Below are positions 10,527 through 20,864 of a DNA stretch of 64,000 bases, piece after piece. The position numbers and the translations under genes were made by a program. The stretch comes from Tetrapyrgos nigripes (Eukaryota; Basidiomycota; Agaricomycetes; Agaricales; Campanellaceae), in assembly GCA_013368315.1 (NCBI GenBank), contig JAACJM010000216.1, positions 62,001-126,000 on the forward strand. Reading direction: 5' to 3'. How positions within the stretch are numbered: the first letter of the stretch is position 1; each line of letters opens with the position of its first letter. Below the pieces are notes generated by a model that saw only the letters and a program-made list of their open reading frames with translations, had not been told where the DNA came from and ran no database searches.

Positions 10527-10862
10527 AGAGATTGTAGTTTGTAGTTGGATGAAAACCTGTCTTTACATAGCATTTATCTACTTATACCCTTGTATACCCC
10601 TCTATCTTCAATTCCAACTGTCTTTGCATTCTGCTTTACGCGTTGTAGACGTGTTGTGGTTACGCGTGCTTTGCCGTGGTGCAAAATCCTTTCCGATCTT
10701 TTGGCTCATGTGGTCGTGTTTATTGATTTGGTAAGCTTTCATTTCTTGTACTCGTACCACTACGTCCGCTGGTTACTTTGTTCTTCGTAGGCGAACTCGA
10801 TTCCTTTCTGGTATTTAGGTTCTGGGTAGTTGTACATAATAGAATTGTTATAGTGATGAGAT
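10527..10862. other. Gap between antisense gene and integrase stop
   Basis: About 335 bp separate the stop of the plus-strand gene from the stop of the minus-strand integrase; the two genes converge here. The sequence is T-rich on the plus strand and would hold both 3' ends. I see no coding sequence or clear signal. Confidence 0.4.
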
Positions 10863-13800
10863 TTAGTTGGGGTGGTTGTTGTCCTCCGGTTGGGATTGAA
10901 ATCTCGGGGATCGTTGTTTTTCCCGTTCTACCGACTGTGATTGAGTAGTGCGTGCCTTTTTAGTCGATTTCTTGGGTTCCGTTGTTTCGATTCGAGGTAT
11001 CTTTTCCCCCCGTTCCAAGGCCTTTAACTGCTCTTTCGTTGCGTGGGGTTTCTCGGGGTTTCTCATCTGGAAATCTTCTATGGCGTCAATGGAGTTTTTC
11101 AAGGTGCGTAGTGTCTGCCAGGTGTCTTCTTCTTCCCCGTAGTCTTTCCACTGTACTAAATACTTCAGAATTTTTCGTTCTATTTTAGAGTCTATTATGT
11201 CTTCAACTTCATAGACTCCCGATTTCTCTAGTTTTGTTTCGTATGGGGTTGGTTGGGGCTCGGTTCGTACGTCGTCCTCGTGGTATTTGGCGAGTAACTT
11301 AGCATGGAATACGTTATGGATCCCTGCTAGGCTGCTTGGTAGCCTGAGTTTATACGCGTGCGTACTTATCTTTTTGATAATTTTAAACAGTCCAATGTAC
11401 TTATAGTCGAATTTCTTCGCTGGTCGTTTGGTGGTGATGTTCCGTGCATCGAGCCAAACGTAACTGCCTTCCATGAACTCGTCAGGTACGTCCCCGTGTT
11501 TCTCGTCTGCATACTCCTTCATTGTTTCGTTGACCTTTCCAATTTGTTGCTTAAGGTACTCATGCATTTGTGCCATTTCAGATACCTTTTGATGAGCTGT
11601 GTGGTTATTCACGCTCTTTATCGCAAACGTTAATCGAGGGTGAAACCCTTTATTTGCGAAGAAAGGTGAAATATTTGTAGTAGAATGGGGAGCATCGTTA
11701 TATGCGTATTCTGCCACAGGTAAGAGTTCATTCCAATTGTTTTGCTCATAGTTGACAAAGATCCGTAAGTATTGTTCTAACGTTTGATTGGTTCTTTCCG
11801 TCTGGCCGTCGGTTTCGGGATGGTACACGGTGGAGAAATTCAACTGTATTTCCAGCATTTCGCAGACGGCTCTCCAGAACTTGGATACGAAAGTAGTCCC
11901 CCGATCGGAAACTATGTCATCTGGTAGCCCATGCTTGGAGAATACAAATTGTATGAATAATCTAGCGAGTTCGGTGGCGTTGTCCGTGGTATGGCAGGCT
12001 ATGAATATAGCCATCTTCGTGATCCGACAGACTACGACCATAACTGCGTCGTATCCATCCGATTCAGGTAATTTGACTATATGGTCTACCGAAATGGAAG
12101 ACCATGGTCGTTGTTTGATAGGTAATGGCTTTAATAAGCCAAAGGGTTTAGTTCTTCTTGCCTTCGCTCAGGCACATACTTCGCAGGTGTTTATGTATCT
12201 TTTCACATACTTATACAATTTTTTCCAGTAATAGGTTCGTTGGATGATTTTTGTAGTCTTACGTATTCCCGGGTGTCCTCAAAGCTTATGGTCGTGGTGC
12301 TCTCTAATGACCTGCCATCTGAGGTCTTCCGTGTCAGGTACGTAAATTAGTCCTTCCCTTAGTAGTACCCCGTCCTCGAATTTGAAAGGTCCCGGTTCTG
12401 TTGACTGGGCTATCTTACGCCCTTCTTCTAGGTAAGTATCTGTTGATTTTCGGATTTTTTGGAGTAATAATTCTTCATTAAGTTGGAGGCCCGCACAGAG
12501 TCTTTCCGGCAGTATCAAAACCCTTTCATTGTTCCGGTTCCTTTCTCCCAGCTCTGATTTCCTTGGATAAACATCAGATCTTCGGGTTAAGGCATCTGGC
12601 TTTCCCCCTAGTCGTCCCAGTCTGTAGTTAATGGTATAGTCGAATCCCGATAGGAACTCGGACCATCGAGCTTGGCGACGGCTTAGTTTTTTGGTTGTCG
12701 TAAAGAACTGAAGGTTGTTGTGATCCGAATACACCTGTACTGTGTATTTGGAGCCTTCTAGGTAAGCTCGCCATTGATTAAACGAGTCCACGATTGCTAA
12801 TAGTTCTTTATCGAAAATGTCGTAATTGAGCTCAGCTGGTCCCATTGCTCTCGCGTGAAATGCTACCGGATGGATCTCTCCGGTATCTGGATGGGGTTGG
12901 GATAAAATGGCGGCGATAGCATAATCTGAAGCGTCGGATTCCACTATAATGGGTAGCGTGGGGTCGAAGTGGCGCAAGATGGGAGCTTGGGTAAAAGCTG
13001 TTTTGAGTAGGTCAAACACTCGTTGACGTTGAGGAGTCCATTCATACTGGACCTTTTTCGATGTGAGTGCGGTGAGTGGTTTTACTATTCCAGAATAATT
13101 GTCGATAAATCTTCGATAGAAATTCGCGAACCCTAGAAAGCTTTGCAGCTCCTTGAGGTTAGTAGGTTCCTTCCAATTTTTGATGACTTCCACCTTGACT
13201 GGATCCATCGAGATCCCTTTTTTTGATACTATCATACCCAAATATTCTACAGCATCAACATGAAAATCACACTTAGATGGTTTAAGGTGTAAGTCATGCT
13301 CCTCTAGTCGTTGCAAGACTCTTTTAACGTGTCCAATATGCTCTTGTTCGGTTTCTGAAAAGATTAAGATATCATCCAGGTAAATCACTACGAAGACATT
13401 GACCATATCATGGAAGATATCGTTCATAAATCTTTGGAACACGGATGGGGCATTAGTCAGTCCGAATGGCATGACCAGGTATTCGAACGTGCCATACCGT
13501 GTTCGAAACGCCGTCTTCCACTCATGTCCATCAGCCACACGAACATTATTGTATCCGACGCGTAGATCTAATTTAGTGAAGTATTTTGCTTTCCCGAGAC
13601 GGTCCATAAGGTCTCCGATAAGTGGCAATGGGTACTTATTCTTGATGGTTACTCGATTTAGGGCACGAAAATCCACACACATTCGCAAGCTTCTGCCCTT
13701 TTTCTTCGCGAATAGTATGGGAGCTCCAATGGGGGATTTGGAGGCTCGGATGAAGCCTTTCCCGAGCATCTCGTCTAAGTACTCTTTGAGCGATTTCAAT

Positions 13801-14261
13801 TCCATTTCTGACATGTTATATAGCTTTCCTGGTGGGGGGAGGGGATTCTCCCCCGTGTCTATAGTAACGTCGTACGGTCGATGTGGCGGCATTCGAAGTG
13901 CTTCACCCGAGGAAAACACTTTTACCCATGGGTGATAAGGTTCGGGTATAATTTGTTTGATAGTTTCCTCTTCCAACTTGTTAGTGTCTTCCTTGTTACT
14001 TTCTTCTGGTGTTGTCTGCACTAATCTACCGCTGGCTTCGCTCAAACTGTCCCTATCTCTTGTAGGAGTTATATACATAGTGTAAGCTTCACATCCTTGT
14101 TTAAGGAGGGATGCGAAAGGTGCTGCGCCTATAAGGCTAATCCTTGGGCCTGATTTCTTCTCTGGTGTTTCAATGGGTAATGACTTCGGTTTTTGATCGA
14201 TTCGCGGGTTGTTTCCTTCTGCGGTTTGTTCTGGTTTTCCATCCCCTCCTTTTAGGTTTGC
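10863..14261 (-). pseudogene. pol: Element C RT, RNase H, integrase and chromodomain
   Basis: One minus-strand frame covers this whole stretch, broken only by TGA at 12279-12281 and 12168-12170. Order: RT with YLDDILIF near 13380, RNase H (IIVESDASDYA, YSDHNNLQFF), the HHCC zinc domain (HHDHKL-stop-GHPG...CEVCA-stop-AKARR), the integrase core (VDHIVKLP, VSDRGTTF, GQTERTNQ) and a C-terminal chromodomain (KYLVQWKDYGEEEDTW). Both stops lie where the context fits arginine. All RT and integrase catalytic residues I could check are present. The frame runs open upstream to about 14261, where it meets the protease frame with a one-base offset. Confidence 0.92.
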
Positions 14262-14263
14262 GC

Positions 14264-14930
14264 TTACTTTCCTTCTGGCGGGTATAATGAGAGGTGTTCT
14301 GTCCTTAGATATTCTTCAACTTCGCTCTCATGTAACAGAAGAGGGTCGTCTAGGGTCAAAGTCGGTTTTCTCACTTCTACTTCCAGTTCTTCTTCGATAA
14401 GTATTTGTTTTCTTATTGTTGGTAGTCGGTAATCATTCAACAGGGATGCTTGTAGCCGTTCTCCTCCATCGAAAGCGAAGGATAAATCTTTCCAATCAAT
14501 TTGGGGATTTATTCTTCTCAGCCATTGAAATCCCAACACTACCTGTGCCGCTGGGTGCAATTTGGTCACCAGCATGTCTTCCTGGTGTGTGGTTCCATCC
14601 TCGAAATACAACTTGACAGGCATCCAATGAGTGATTACTCCCAAAGAAGTATTCTCCCCATTGAACAAGGTTAACGGCAAGGGTCGAGTGAGAAGTCGTA
14701 GTTGTTCTGGGTACTGATTAGCTTGTCGATAGTCGAGAAATGATCTGGTGGCTCCAGAATCGATTAATGCAGATAAGTACTCATTTTCTTCATTAATAAT
14801 TTTAGCCTGAACGATGAAAGCTTGATCAGATCTTGACGTTATGGTAATGGGTGATGAAAATTCGTCGGGTTTGATGGGAAAATTTTCTTGGTTGATTGTG
14901 GCTGCCCGTAGGCTAATTACTGGAGAGGGG
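14264..14930 (-). pseudogene. Element C aspartic protease
   Basis: The minus strand is open from about 14930 down to a stop at 14264. The retropepsin motif LIDSGATRSFLD lies near 14755-14725, and a VVLGFQWLRRINPQIDW segment near 14530 is the usual gypsy ILG-x-x-W-L element. Its frame is offset by one base from both Gag (ending at 14932) and RT (starting near 14261). Expression as a polyprotein would need frameshifting at two places, or the offsets are old indels. I see no classical heptanucleotide slippery site at either junction. Confidence 0.85.
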
Positions 14931-14931
14931 C

Positions 14932-17835
14932 TCAGTTCGTTTCGTCCTGAGCCCCTTCGTCGTTTCCCTGTTCCTGTTCCTCGCTCTCCTGGTCTAACTC
15001 GAAGATGTTCCCCTCTTCATCATACCCGTAATAAGTTTCACCCTCATCCTCTTCTATTACTACTCCTACCCTTGCTGCAGCTTCTTCGACTCGAGGTTGG
15101 TCGTTCTCGGGAGGGCAATCCTTTCCGAAATGTCCTGAGGCGCCACATCGTATACATAGCCCGTTCTGCATTCTCCGATCGTATTCTTCTTTCGGAAGTC
15201 TTACAAATGGTCTATTTTTCGGGAAGGGGGCTTGGGCGGCTCTTGCGGTTGCTGGGGGTTGGTTTTGTCCTTGTCTGAAACGTCCTCTGTTATTTTGTGT
15301 AGATGGTCCTGGTCCTGATTGGGCGTTTTGTTGGTTTGCTCGCTGCCTTACTTGTGGTGTATTGGGTATGTAGGTTGGGTTGGCGTAGTTATTGGTAGCC
15401 AGTCCAGCTTCGTTAAAAGCTTCTCGGGCTGAATCAAGATCTAGCAACCGGTCCACTACATCGTTGAAGCTTTGAGGAATGTTTCCAACCAAGGTGAGTT
15501 GATTGCGCAGATCTCTCCTTATTTGTAACAACAACCTCCATCTTAATGCAGGTTCGTTGTATCCTGTTAGTAGCGAGGCGTCTTCGAATCGGACCAAGAA
15601 ATCCGCAAAAGTTTCCGTTGCCTTCTGTAGTATTTTATCCAATGCGGCTTGAGCATAGAGTTGCTCATTGTGAACACCAAATAACCGGGCAAAGGTAGCA
15701 ACGAAAGCTTGCCAATTATGGAGGGCCCTAAGGTAAACCCCCTGCATTAATTCTCTCTTGATAAGGTTTTGATAATACCTTGCAGCTGCACCGGTTAAAT
15801 AGGATGAGGCAAAAGTCACCCTGGAGTGTTCAGTTTCATACAGGGTAGGCTTTGCTGAGAACATCCTAATACAGTCACTAACAAAAGGTCTCCATAGGGT
15901 CCTATCTGTTCCATCAAATGGATCAGGTTTCCTTATTTCCAACTTAGCTTCCCTTGCTAATTCATCCCTTCTTGCTCGATCTACACCATTTCCTCCATTA
16001 CCGGCTAATCCTGGTTCTCCCTGCGGTCCCCTGAATCCGTCTGGTCCTTGATTTCCATCTGGACCTTGTCTTCCTGGTGGTCCACGATGTCCTCTGGGTC
16101 CTCGCGGTCCTCAAGGACCTCCTGGTCCTGGTGGACCCCCTCCTTCTTCTTCGGGTTCTGTTGGGCCGGATCTTTCTGATGCCGGAGATCCAGATGGTGT
16201 AGGCGATGGCGATGGTGGCGGGTGTCCGTGTGGGGAGTCAGGTGGGGGAGAACCACCTCCTCGTCGACCAGACAAAGGTGGTTGATATTCAGATTCCCCT
16301 ATGGGTTGGTAATTGATTTCGGTAACATCTAGAAAGGCTGGTTGTCTTCGTAAGATCCTGGAGCTTGCTACAGTTTCTAGGATAGGTCCAGCAACTGAAA
16401 CTTTTTCAGTCGAGGTCCTCGATCCTCGTGTCGCTCGTGTCGTTGTAGGTATGAGAGGTGGGGTATTTCTACCAAAATTATTATCAGTACGCGTAGCGGG
16501 TTGCTTACCTTTCTCTTCAGCTGTAAATCTTGGTGGTCCTGATACAGTAGTTGGGGTGGGTACTCATGAGGGATTTCTCACAGTAAGTACTGTTCTTTCT
16601 TCTATACTTGGTTCTTTTATTACTTCTCTAATTCTAGACCAGTTAGGTCGAGGGTCTTCTTCATCAGGCTCGGTAACTACGTAGGCAGGTGTTCTTCCTC
16701 TGTCCATCCTATTTCTTCTCCAAACTTCTCCTAGATTACCTAAGTGTCTACACGGTGCAGAGAATGCAGGAGTGTATCGGTATCCCGTGCTTCGAATTTC
16801 TCCAGGTCGTACTCGGTTGCTCTGAGGTGTGTATTCATATGAGGGTAAGTGTTCTACTTCGTTTCGGATTTGAACCTCTTGAGTTCGAGGTGTATGTGGC
16901 CCTTCTCATCTATTGTTGGTACTCCCCATAGCAGGGACGTATCCTTCTCTTCGTTGAGCTGGGGGGACATATTTAGGTACTCGTGCTGGTATTGGTCTGG
17001 ATAAGTGTCCTGAACCAGTATCTTCATTAGTTGGAGTGCTTCGAAGCACCGGGTTAATGGGTCTTGGGGTTTCTCTCCTACTATTCGTCCTCGATACTCT
17101 TGTGTTGGCCACCGAAATGGTTCTTGACGGGCCAGTGTCGACCAATACATTGCGTAGCTCTCGTAGTAATCTATCACGACTTACCTGATCTCCTGTCAGC
17201 TCAATATACCTTTGTTCTCCCTCTTGGATGGCTTCTTCCATGGTTTCCGGGGCCAATTCCGAGATATCAAGTGGAGATGTTCGTTGGGACGCCCGTATTT
17301 GGAATCTGTCTCCTTCCCCTTCCATCTGACGGATTTCTTCGGCAATTGTTGGAGGAATTCGGATCGGGGCCGGAAGGCTAGAGGTCGTAGATCCAGACCC
17401 TCGTCGGGCGTTTCGTATCTGAGCGTCCAAGGTTAATTCTTCAACGTCTGGGTTGACCTGGAAATTGAGGTGGCGAATAACTGGGTCTTGATGGGGTTCA
17501 GCAGCTGGCTGAACACGGTGAGTCCTCCTGGTCCTTTTGAACAAAGGGAAACCGGATTCACTAAGAGGTCGATGTGTAGACCTCTCGCTGCTCTCAGTAC
17601 TTGTGGTGGTTAAAGTACGAATGTGGGTGGCTCCTAAGGATACAGGAGCCGTTCCCAATGCTTGGCCCGGCATTGTCCATGTTCCATACGGTTGGTGTGA
17701 TGACCTTGTGGGAGTATCTGTCCATCCGACTCCTGGGGTATGAGTGTGGAAGGGAGGATTCCGAGTCTCGGGGGTATCGGGGTTTGCATTAGTCGTGTGA
17801 GTGCGTTCCTCTTCGGTTTGTACGCGCATAGCCAT
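14932..17835 (-). pseudogene. gag: Element C Gag with collagen-like segment (three TGA stops)
   Basis: A single frame of 968 codons starts at ATG 17835, only 30 nt inside the 5' LTR. It is broken by TGA at 16906-16908, 16564-16566 and 16111-16113. The N-terminal third is a Pro/Ser/Thr/Arg-rich linker protein. It is followed by a Pro/Ser region and then about 13 Gly-X-Y triplets (about 16130-16020, for example GPRGPRGHRG, GPDGFRGPQGEPG). The capsid domain (EIRKPDPFDGTDRTLW, FSAKPTLYE) and a CCHC zinc knuckle (CIRCGASGHFGKDC, near 15160-15120) come next, ahead of an acidic tail. At 16111 the TGA interrupts a Gly-Pro-X-Gly run exactly at an X position, consistent with a lost CGA arginine. Confidence 0.9.
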
Positions 17836-18243
17836 TGCTGGTGAACGGTTTGCAGTGTGCTATTATGTTAAGATACGTACAAAGAGTTGTAATACGTAGC
17901 TTTATTCAAATAACAAGTACCAAGTAAGTATACTAAGTACGAGTAACCGCTAGGCAGTCTAATGGATCTACACACAAATAGGGGCTTTAAGTACTTAAGG
18001 TTGAACTCGGTAAGGTGAATACCAGGTAATTCGTAGTACTTAGAGAGAAGTTCTTGATGTTGCGGGTAAAGGAATCAATTGATATGCAGTCATGAATCCG
18101 ACGGCAGCCGTTAGGCAAATGTATCAAGTGATTAGTAGTATGGGAAATGAGCTTATGCAGTCGAGTAGATCGACGGCAACCTTAAGGCACGGTTATAATA
18201 GTCTACCAAGTATATTTAGGTACGTACGATACAAAATAGCAGA

Positions 18244-18265
18244 CTGGGGATCCTCGAATCCCCAG
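18244..18265 (-). other. Perfect hairpin just downstream of LTR TATA
   Basis: CTGGGGAT and ATCCCCAG form an 8-bp perfect stem with a 6-base loop. On the minus strand this begins four bases after the TATA motif, around where transcription would start. It is conserved in both LTRs. Confidence 0.5.
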
Positions 18266-18268
18266 CTA

Positions 18269-18468
18269 GCTTTTATACATGCAAGATTTGAATTGGTATC
18301 TATGGGTCCCTTCAACACGCATTGCCTTCTGAGTCCCTTTGACTCAGATGGCCTCCTCCTGACTCATCCTGACTCTTCAACGGCTCTCCGTCACTCTCTA
18401 CTGGTTCCGTATTCCTTCTTGACTCATTTTGACTCCTCCTCGCTTCCCGGTTGATATCCGTTGACTCA
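18269..18468 (-). promoter_or_regulatory. Element C LTR promoter: TATA box plus four TGACTCA sites
   Basis: On the minus strand TATAAAAGC lies at 18277-18269. Upstream of it (higher coordinates) are four exact TGACTCA heptamers at 18340, 18360, 18420 and 18462, plus TGACTC half-matches at 18370 and 18430. TGACTCA is the binding site of Gcn4/CpcA-type bZIP regulators of amino-acid starvation in fungi. The clustering within 190 bp suggests stress-linked transcription. This is inferred from motif match only. Confidence 0.5.
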
Positions 18469-18697
18469 TTCTTACGCTTTGATACCTGCTGACTTTACTA
18501 TTCGGTCCTCTTCGGGTTTGTGGGACGAATGGTGCTTCTTTGAATCACCTCCCGTTATCTGTATTTGGCAAGGTATACTCTTGCCAGACGTTGCGTTGGT
18601 TCCCTCTTTACGAGGCAGTTTGGGCTCCTCCTCCGATGACCGTTTGTGGTCACATGGTTCATGTTTTGACGCGTCGCATTCTGGTCGCATCATAACA

Positions 18698-20150
18698 TCC
18701 AGTCGTCTAGACAATGGATCAACTTTATTAAGGCTTCCTGGTTTATGGAACAGGGAGAACTCAAATCGTGTGAGGAACAATGCCCATCATGCTTGTTGTC
18801 GGCTATGTTTCTGAGCCGTCTGGAAGTATGTCAGGTTATGATGATTGGTCAAGATTTTGCTGGAGTGTGGGGCTCCTTCTAGGTAGTGTCGCCATGCTTC
18901 TAATGCCAGTATGATCACAAGCAATTCCTTGTCGTGGATGTCGTAGTTTTGTTCTGTCTCAGAGAGTGACTTGGAGATGTAGGCCACTGGATGCCATCGA
19001 TTGTCATCTCCGGTTTGCATGAGTATCCCTCCTGTTGCATATTCTGATGTGTCGACTTCTATTTGATATGGTTTGGTATGATCAGGCATTAATAGGACTG
19101 GTTTGGACGTAAAAGCCGTTTTGAGAGATTGGAAAGCTTCCTCCACTTCTGTTCCCCAACTCCACTGATTATCCTTCTTTGTTAGGTTGAACAGTGGTTG
19201 TGCAATTTTCAAGAAGTCTTTGATGAATTGTCTGTAGAAGTTTCCGAATCCTAGGAATGCTTGTACTTCCTTTACTGTTTTTGGAGTTGGCCATTCGATT
19301 ACTCCTGCTACCTTAGCAGGGTCCATCACTAGGGTGTCATGAGAGATGATAAGGCCCAAGAAGTCGACTTTGTCTGTTTCGAATGAGCACTTCTCGGGTT
19401 TCGCATACAGGTCGTTGTCTTGTAAACGTTGTAGCACTTTTCGTACAAGTTAACGATGTTCTGACAAATCATGGGTGAATATGAGGATATCATCCATGTA
19501 AATAATGACTTTCCCTAGATCGATGAGGTCCTTGAAGATTGTATTCATCATTGCTTGGAAGGCGGCGGGTGAATTCATAAGTCCAAAGAACATGACCATT
19601 GGTTCGAAAAGTCCTCGATTGGTCTTGAAGGTGGCTTTCCATTCATCCCCTTCTTTGATCCTGATGTTGTTATATCCCCATCGTAGATCAACCTTGGAGA
19701 ATACGTGTGCGTTTTTGAGTTTTTCGGTAAGGGATACGTGTTCTTTACAGTACCCTTATTGAGCTCTCTGTAGTCCTGTACAGGTCGTAGTTTTCCATCC
19801 TTCTTTTTGACAAAGAAGAAAGGACTTGCCATGGGTGACTTTGATGGCTTAATGTACCCTTTTTCGAGATTTTTGTTTAGGAAAGAGTCTAACTCGGTTT
19901 GTTTGTTTGGTGATAGAGGGTATGTTTTACATGTTCGCAGTTGAAAGTCTTCTCGTAGTTCGATTGCGTGGTCCCAACTACTTTGTTGGGGTAAACGTTC
20001 TGAGGTTTCTTTATTGGATACTGACAAGTAATTGTGATATTGCTTGGGGATTCGTTCTTCTAGTGATGTCGGTTGGTCTGTTGTTGGTTTGTTTTCTGCA
20101 ATCTGTTGTGCTTTTGTAAAAGCTGCTCAGATACTCAGCTTGGTTTCCAA
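18698..20150 (-). pseudogene. pol: Element B reverse transcriptase-RNase H (5' half of pol)
   Basis: Minus-strand frames encode RT (19437-20027, with [10 protein letters not shown] near 19490) and RNase H (18787-19437, with VDTSEYATG, YDIHDKELL). Toward 18698 follows FSLFHKPGSLNKVDPLSRRLD, where element C interrupts it. Breaks include a TAA near 19450 after SEHR, likely from CAA, and a short deletion near 19725 that removes residues expected after NTYPLP. Element A is the close relative. Confidence 0.88.
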
Positions 20151-20285
20151 TAGTTCTTCGTCTTGATCTTTCGGAACGTTAATATATTCCATGGCGAGTT
20201 CGCTCCATTGGTGTGGAACGTCCCATTGTCCGGTTGTATCTTCTAATTTGATCAGTTTTGAGCACGTGTTCTCAGACCGTGATCT

Positions 20286-20846
20286 TCAATGTTGTCCCGC
20301 TATCTTTGGCTGTGCCACTGGTTTACAGGGTCCTGTAGGTTCTTTGTATAACACTTGGTATTCTCGATGATATGTTCTAGGATCAACTACTTCAGGTTGT
20401 TTTGGTTTCGTGGGATGTGTATTCGACTTAGCTCTGATTTTTACCAGTGGTTTCTCTAGTATGCAGGTATCATCACAGCACGTCAGGTTAACTTCTGAGG
20501 TTACCCAGTCGATTTCTGGGTTGTGGTGTTCTAGCCAGTTGGTTCCTAGAATGATATCGTGTTTGCCGATGTCCGTAATATAAAATTCAGCAGTTTCCTC
20601 ATGATACAATTTTTGATCTTGTGTATAGATCCATAACTTTTGGATGGTGTAATGTGTCACCCATCCCATAATGTTTTCGGATCCGTCAACATTTTGTACT
20701 GGGAAGGGTTTTTCTATGGGGATTCGATTCAGGTGATGTTTTTGAGCGAAGGCATTGTTGATAATAACTCCTTCTGCTCCGCTGTCCAGTAGAGCGATTG
20801 CATCGATTTTTTGTCCAGTTATTTTACCGATTAATTCCGTTTCCAA
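20286..20846 (-). pseudogene. Element B aspartic protease
   Basis: This open frame of 186 residues carries the active-site motif LLDSGAEGVIIN near residue 20, and an HDIILGTNWLEHHNPEIDW segment. It matches the element A protease in sequence and position between gag and RT. It would cleave the Gag-Pol polyprotein. The domain appears intact, but the surrounding frames are not. Confidence 0.87.
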
Positions 20847-20864
20847 TTCTATTGAGGGAATCTG

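Larger units (their letters stand above)
7971..18697 (-). mobile_element. Ty3/gypsy chromovirus C, nested in B, carrying an antisense gene
   Basis: This 10.7-kb element is bounded by LTRs at 17866-18697 (5') and 7971-8794 (3'), with the 5-bp duplication TCCAG at 7966-7970 and 18698-18702. Gag, protease, RT, RNase H, integrase and chromodomain all lie on the minus strand. About 2 kb between integrase and the 3' LTR holds a plus-strand spliced gene. By my hand alignment the LTRs differ by 14 substitutions plus a small indel region, so it is younger than B. Gag and pol are nearly complete: five TGA stops and two frame changes are the only breaks seen. Confidence 0.96.
17866..18697 (-). repeat. 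Element C 5' LTR
   Basis: This 832-bp LTR has the same ends as the 3' copy (TGTTA...TAACA). As the upstream LTR for minus-strand transcription it should carry the active promoter. The base after its outer end begins the TCCAG target duplication. Its inner end is followed, on minus, by TAATAGCACACTGC; I could not match that to a tRNA primer site. Confidence 0.96.

Noticed and set aside
13399..13935. 178-residue plus-strand frame opposite element C RT
   Set aside because: It lies exactly antisense to the conserved RT core and has no motif of its own; a shadow of the coding strand.
14255..14270. Programmed frameshift site between protease and RT in element C
   Set aside because: No recognised slippery heptamer or pseudoknot visible; an indel is as likely.
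14841..15278. 145-residue plus-strand frame opposite element C Gag
   Set aside because: Arginine/leucine-rich shadow of the zinc-knuckle region.
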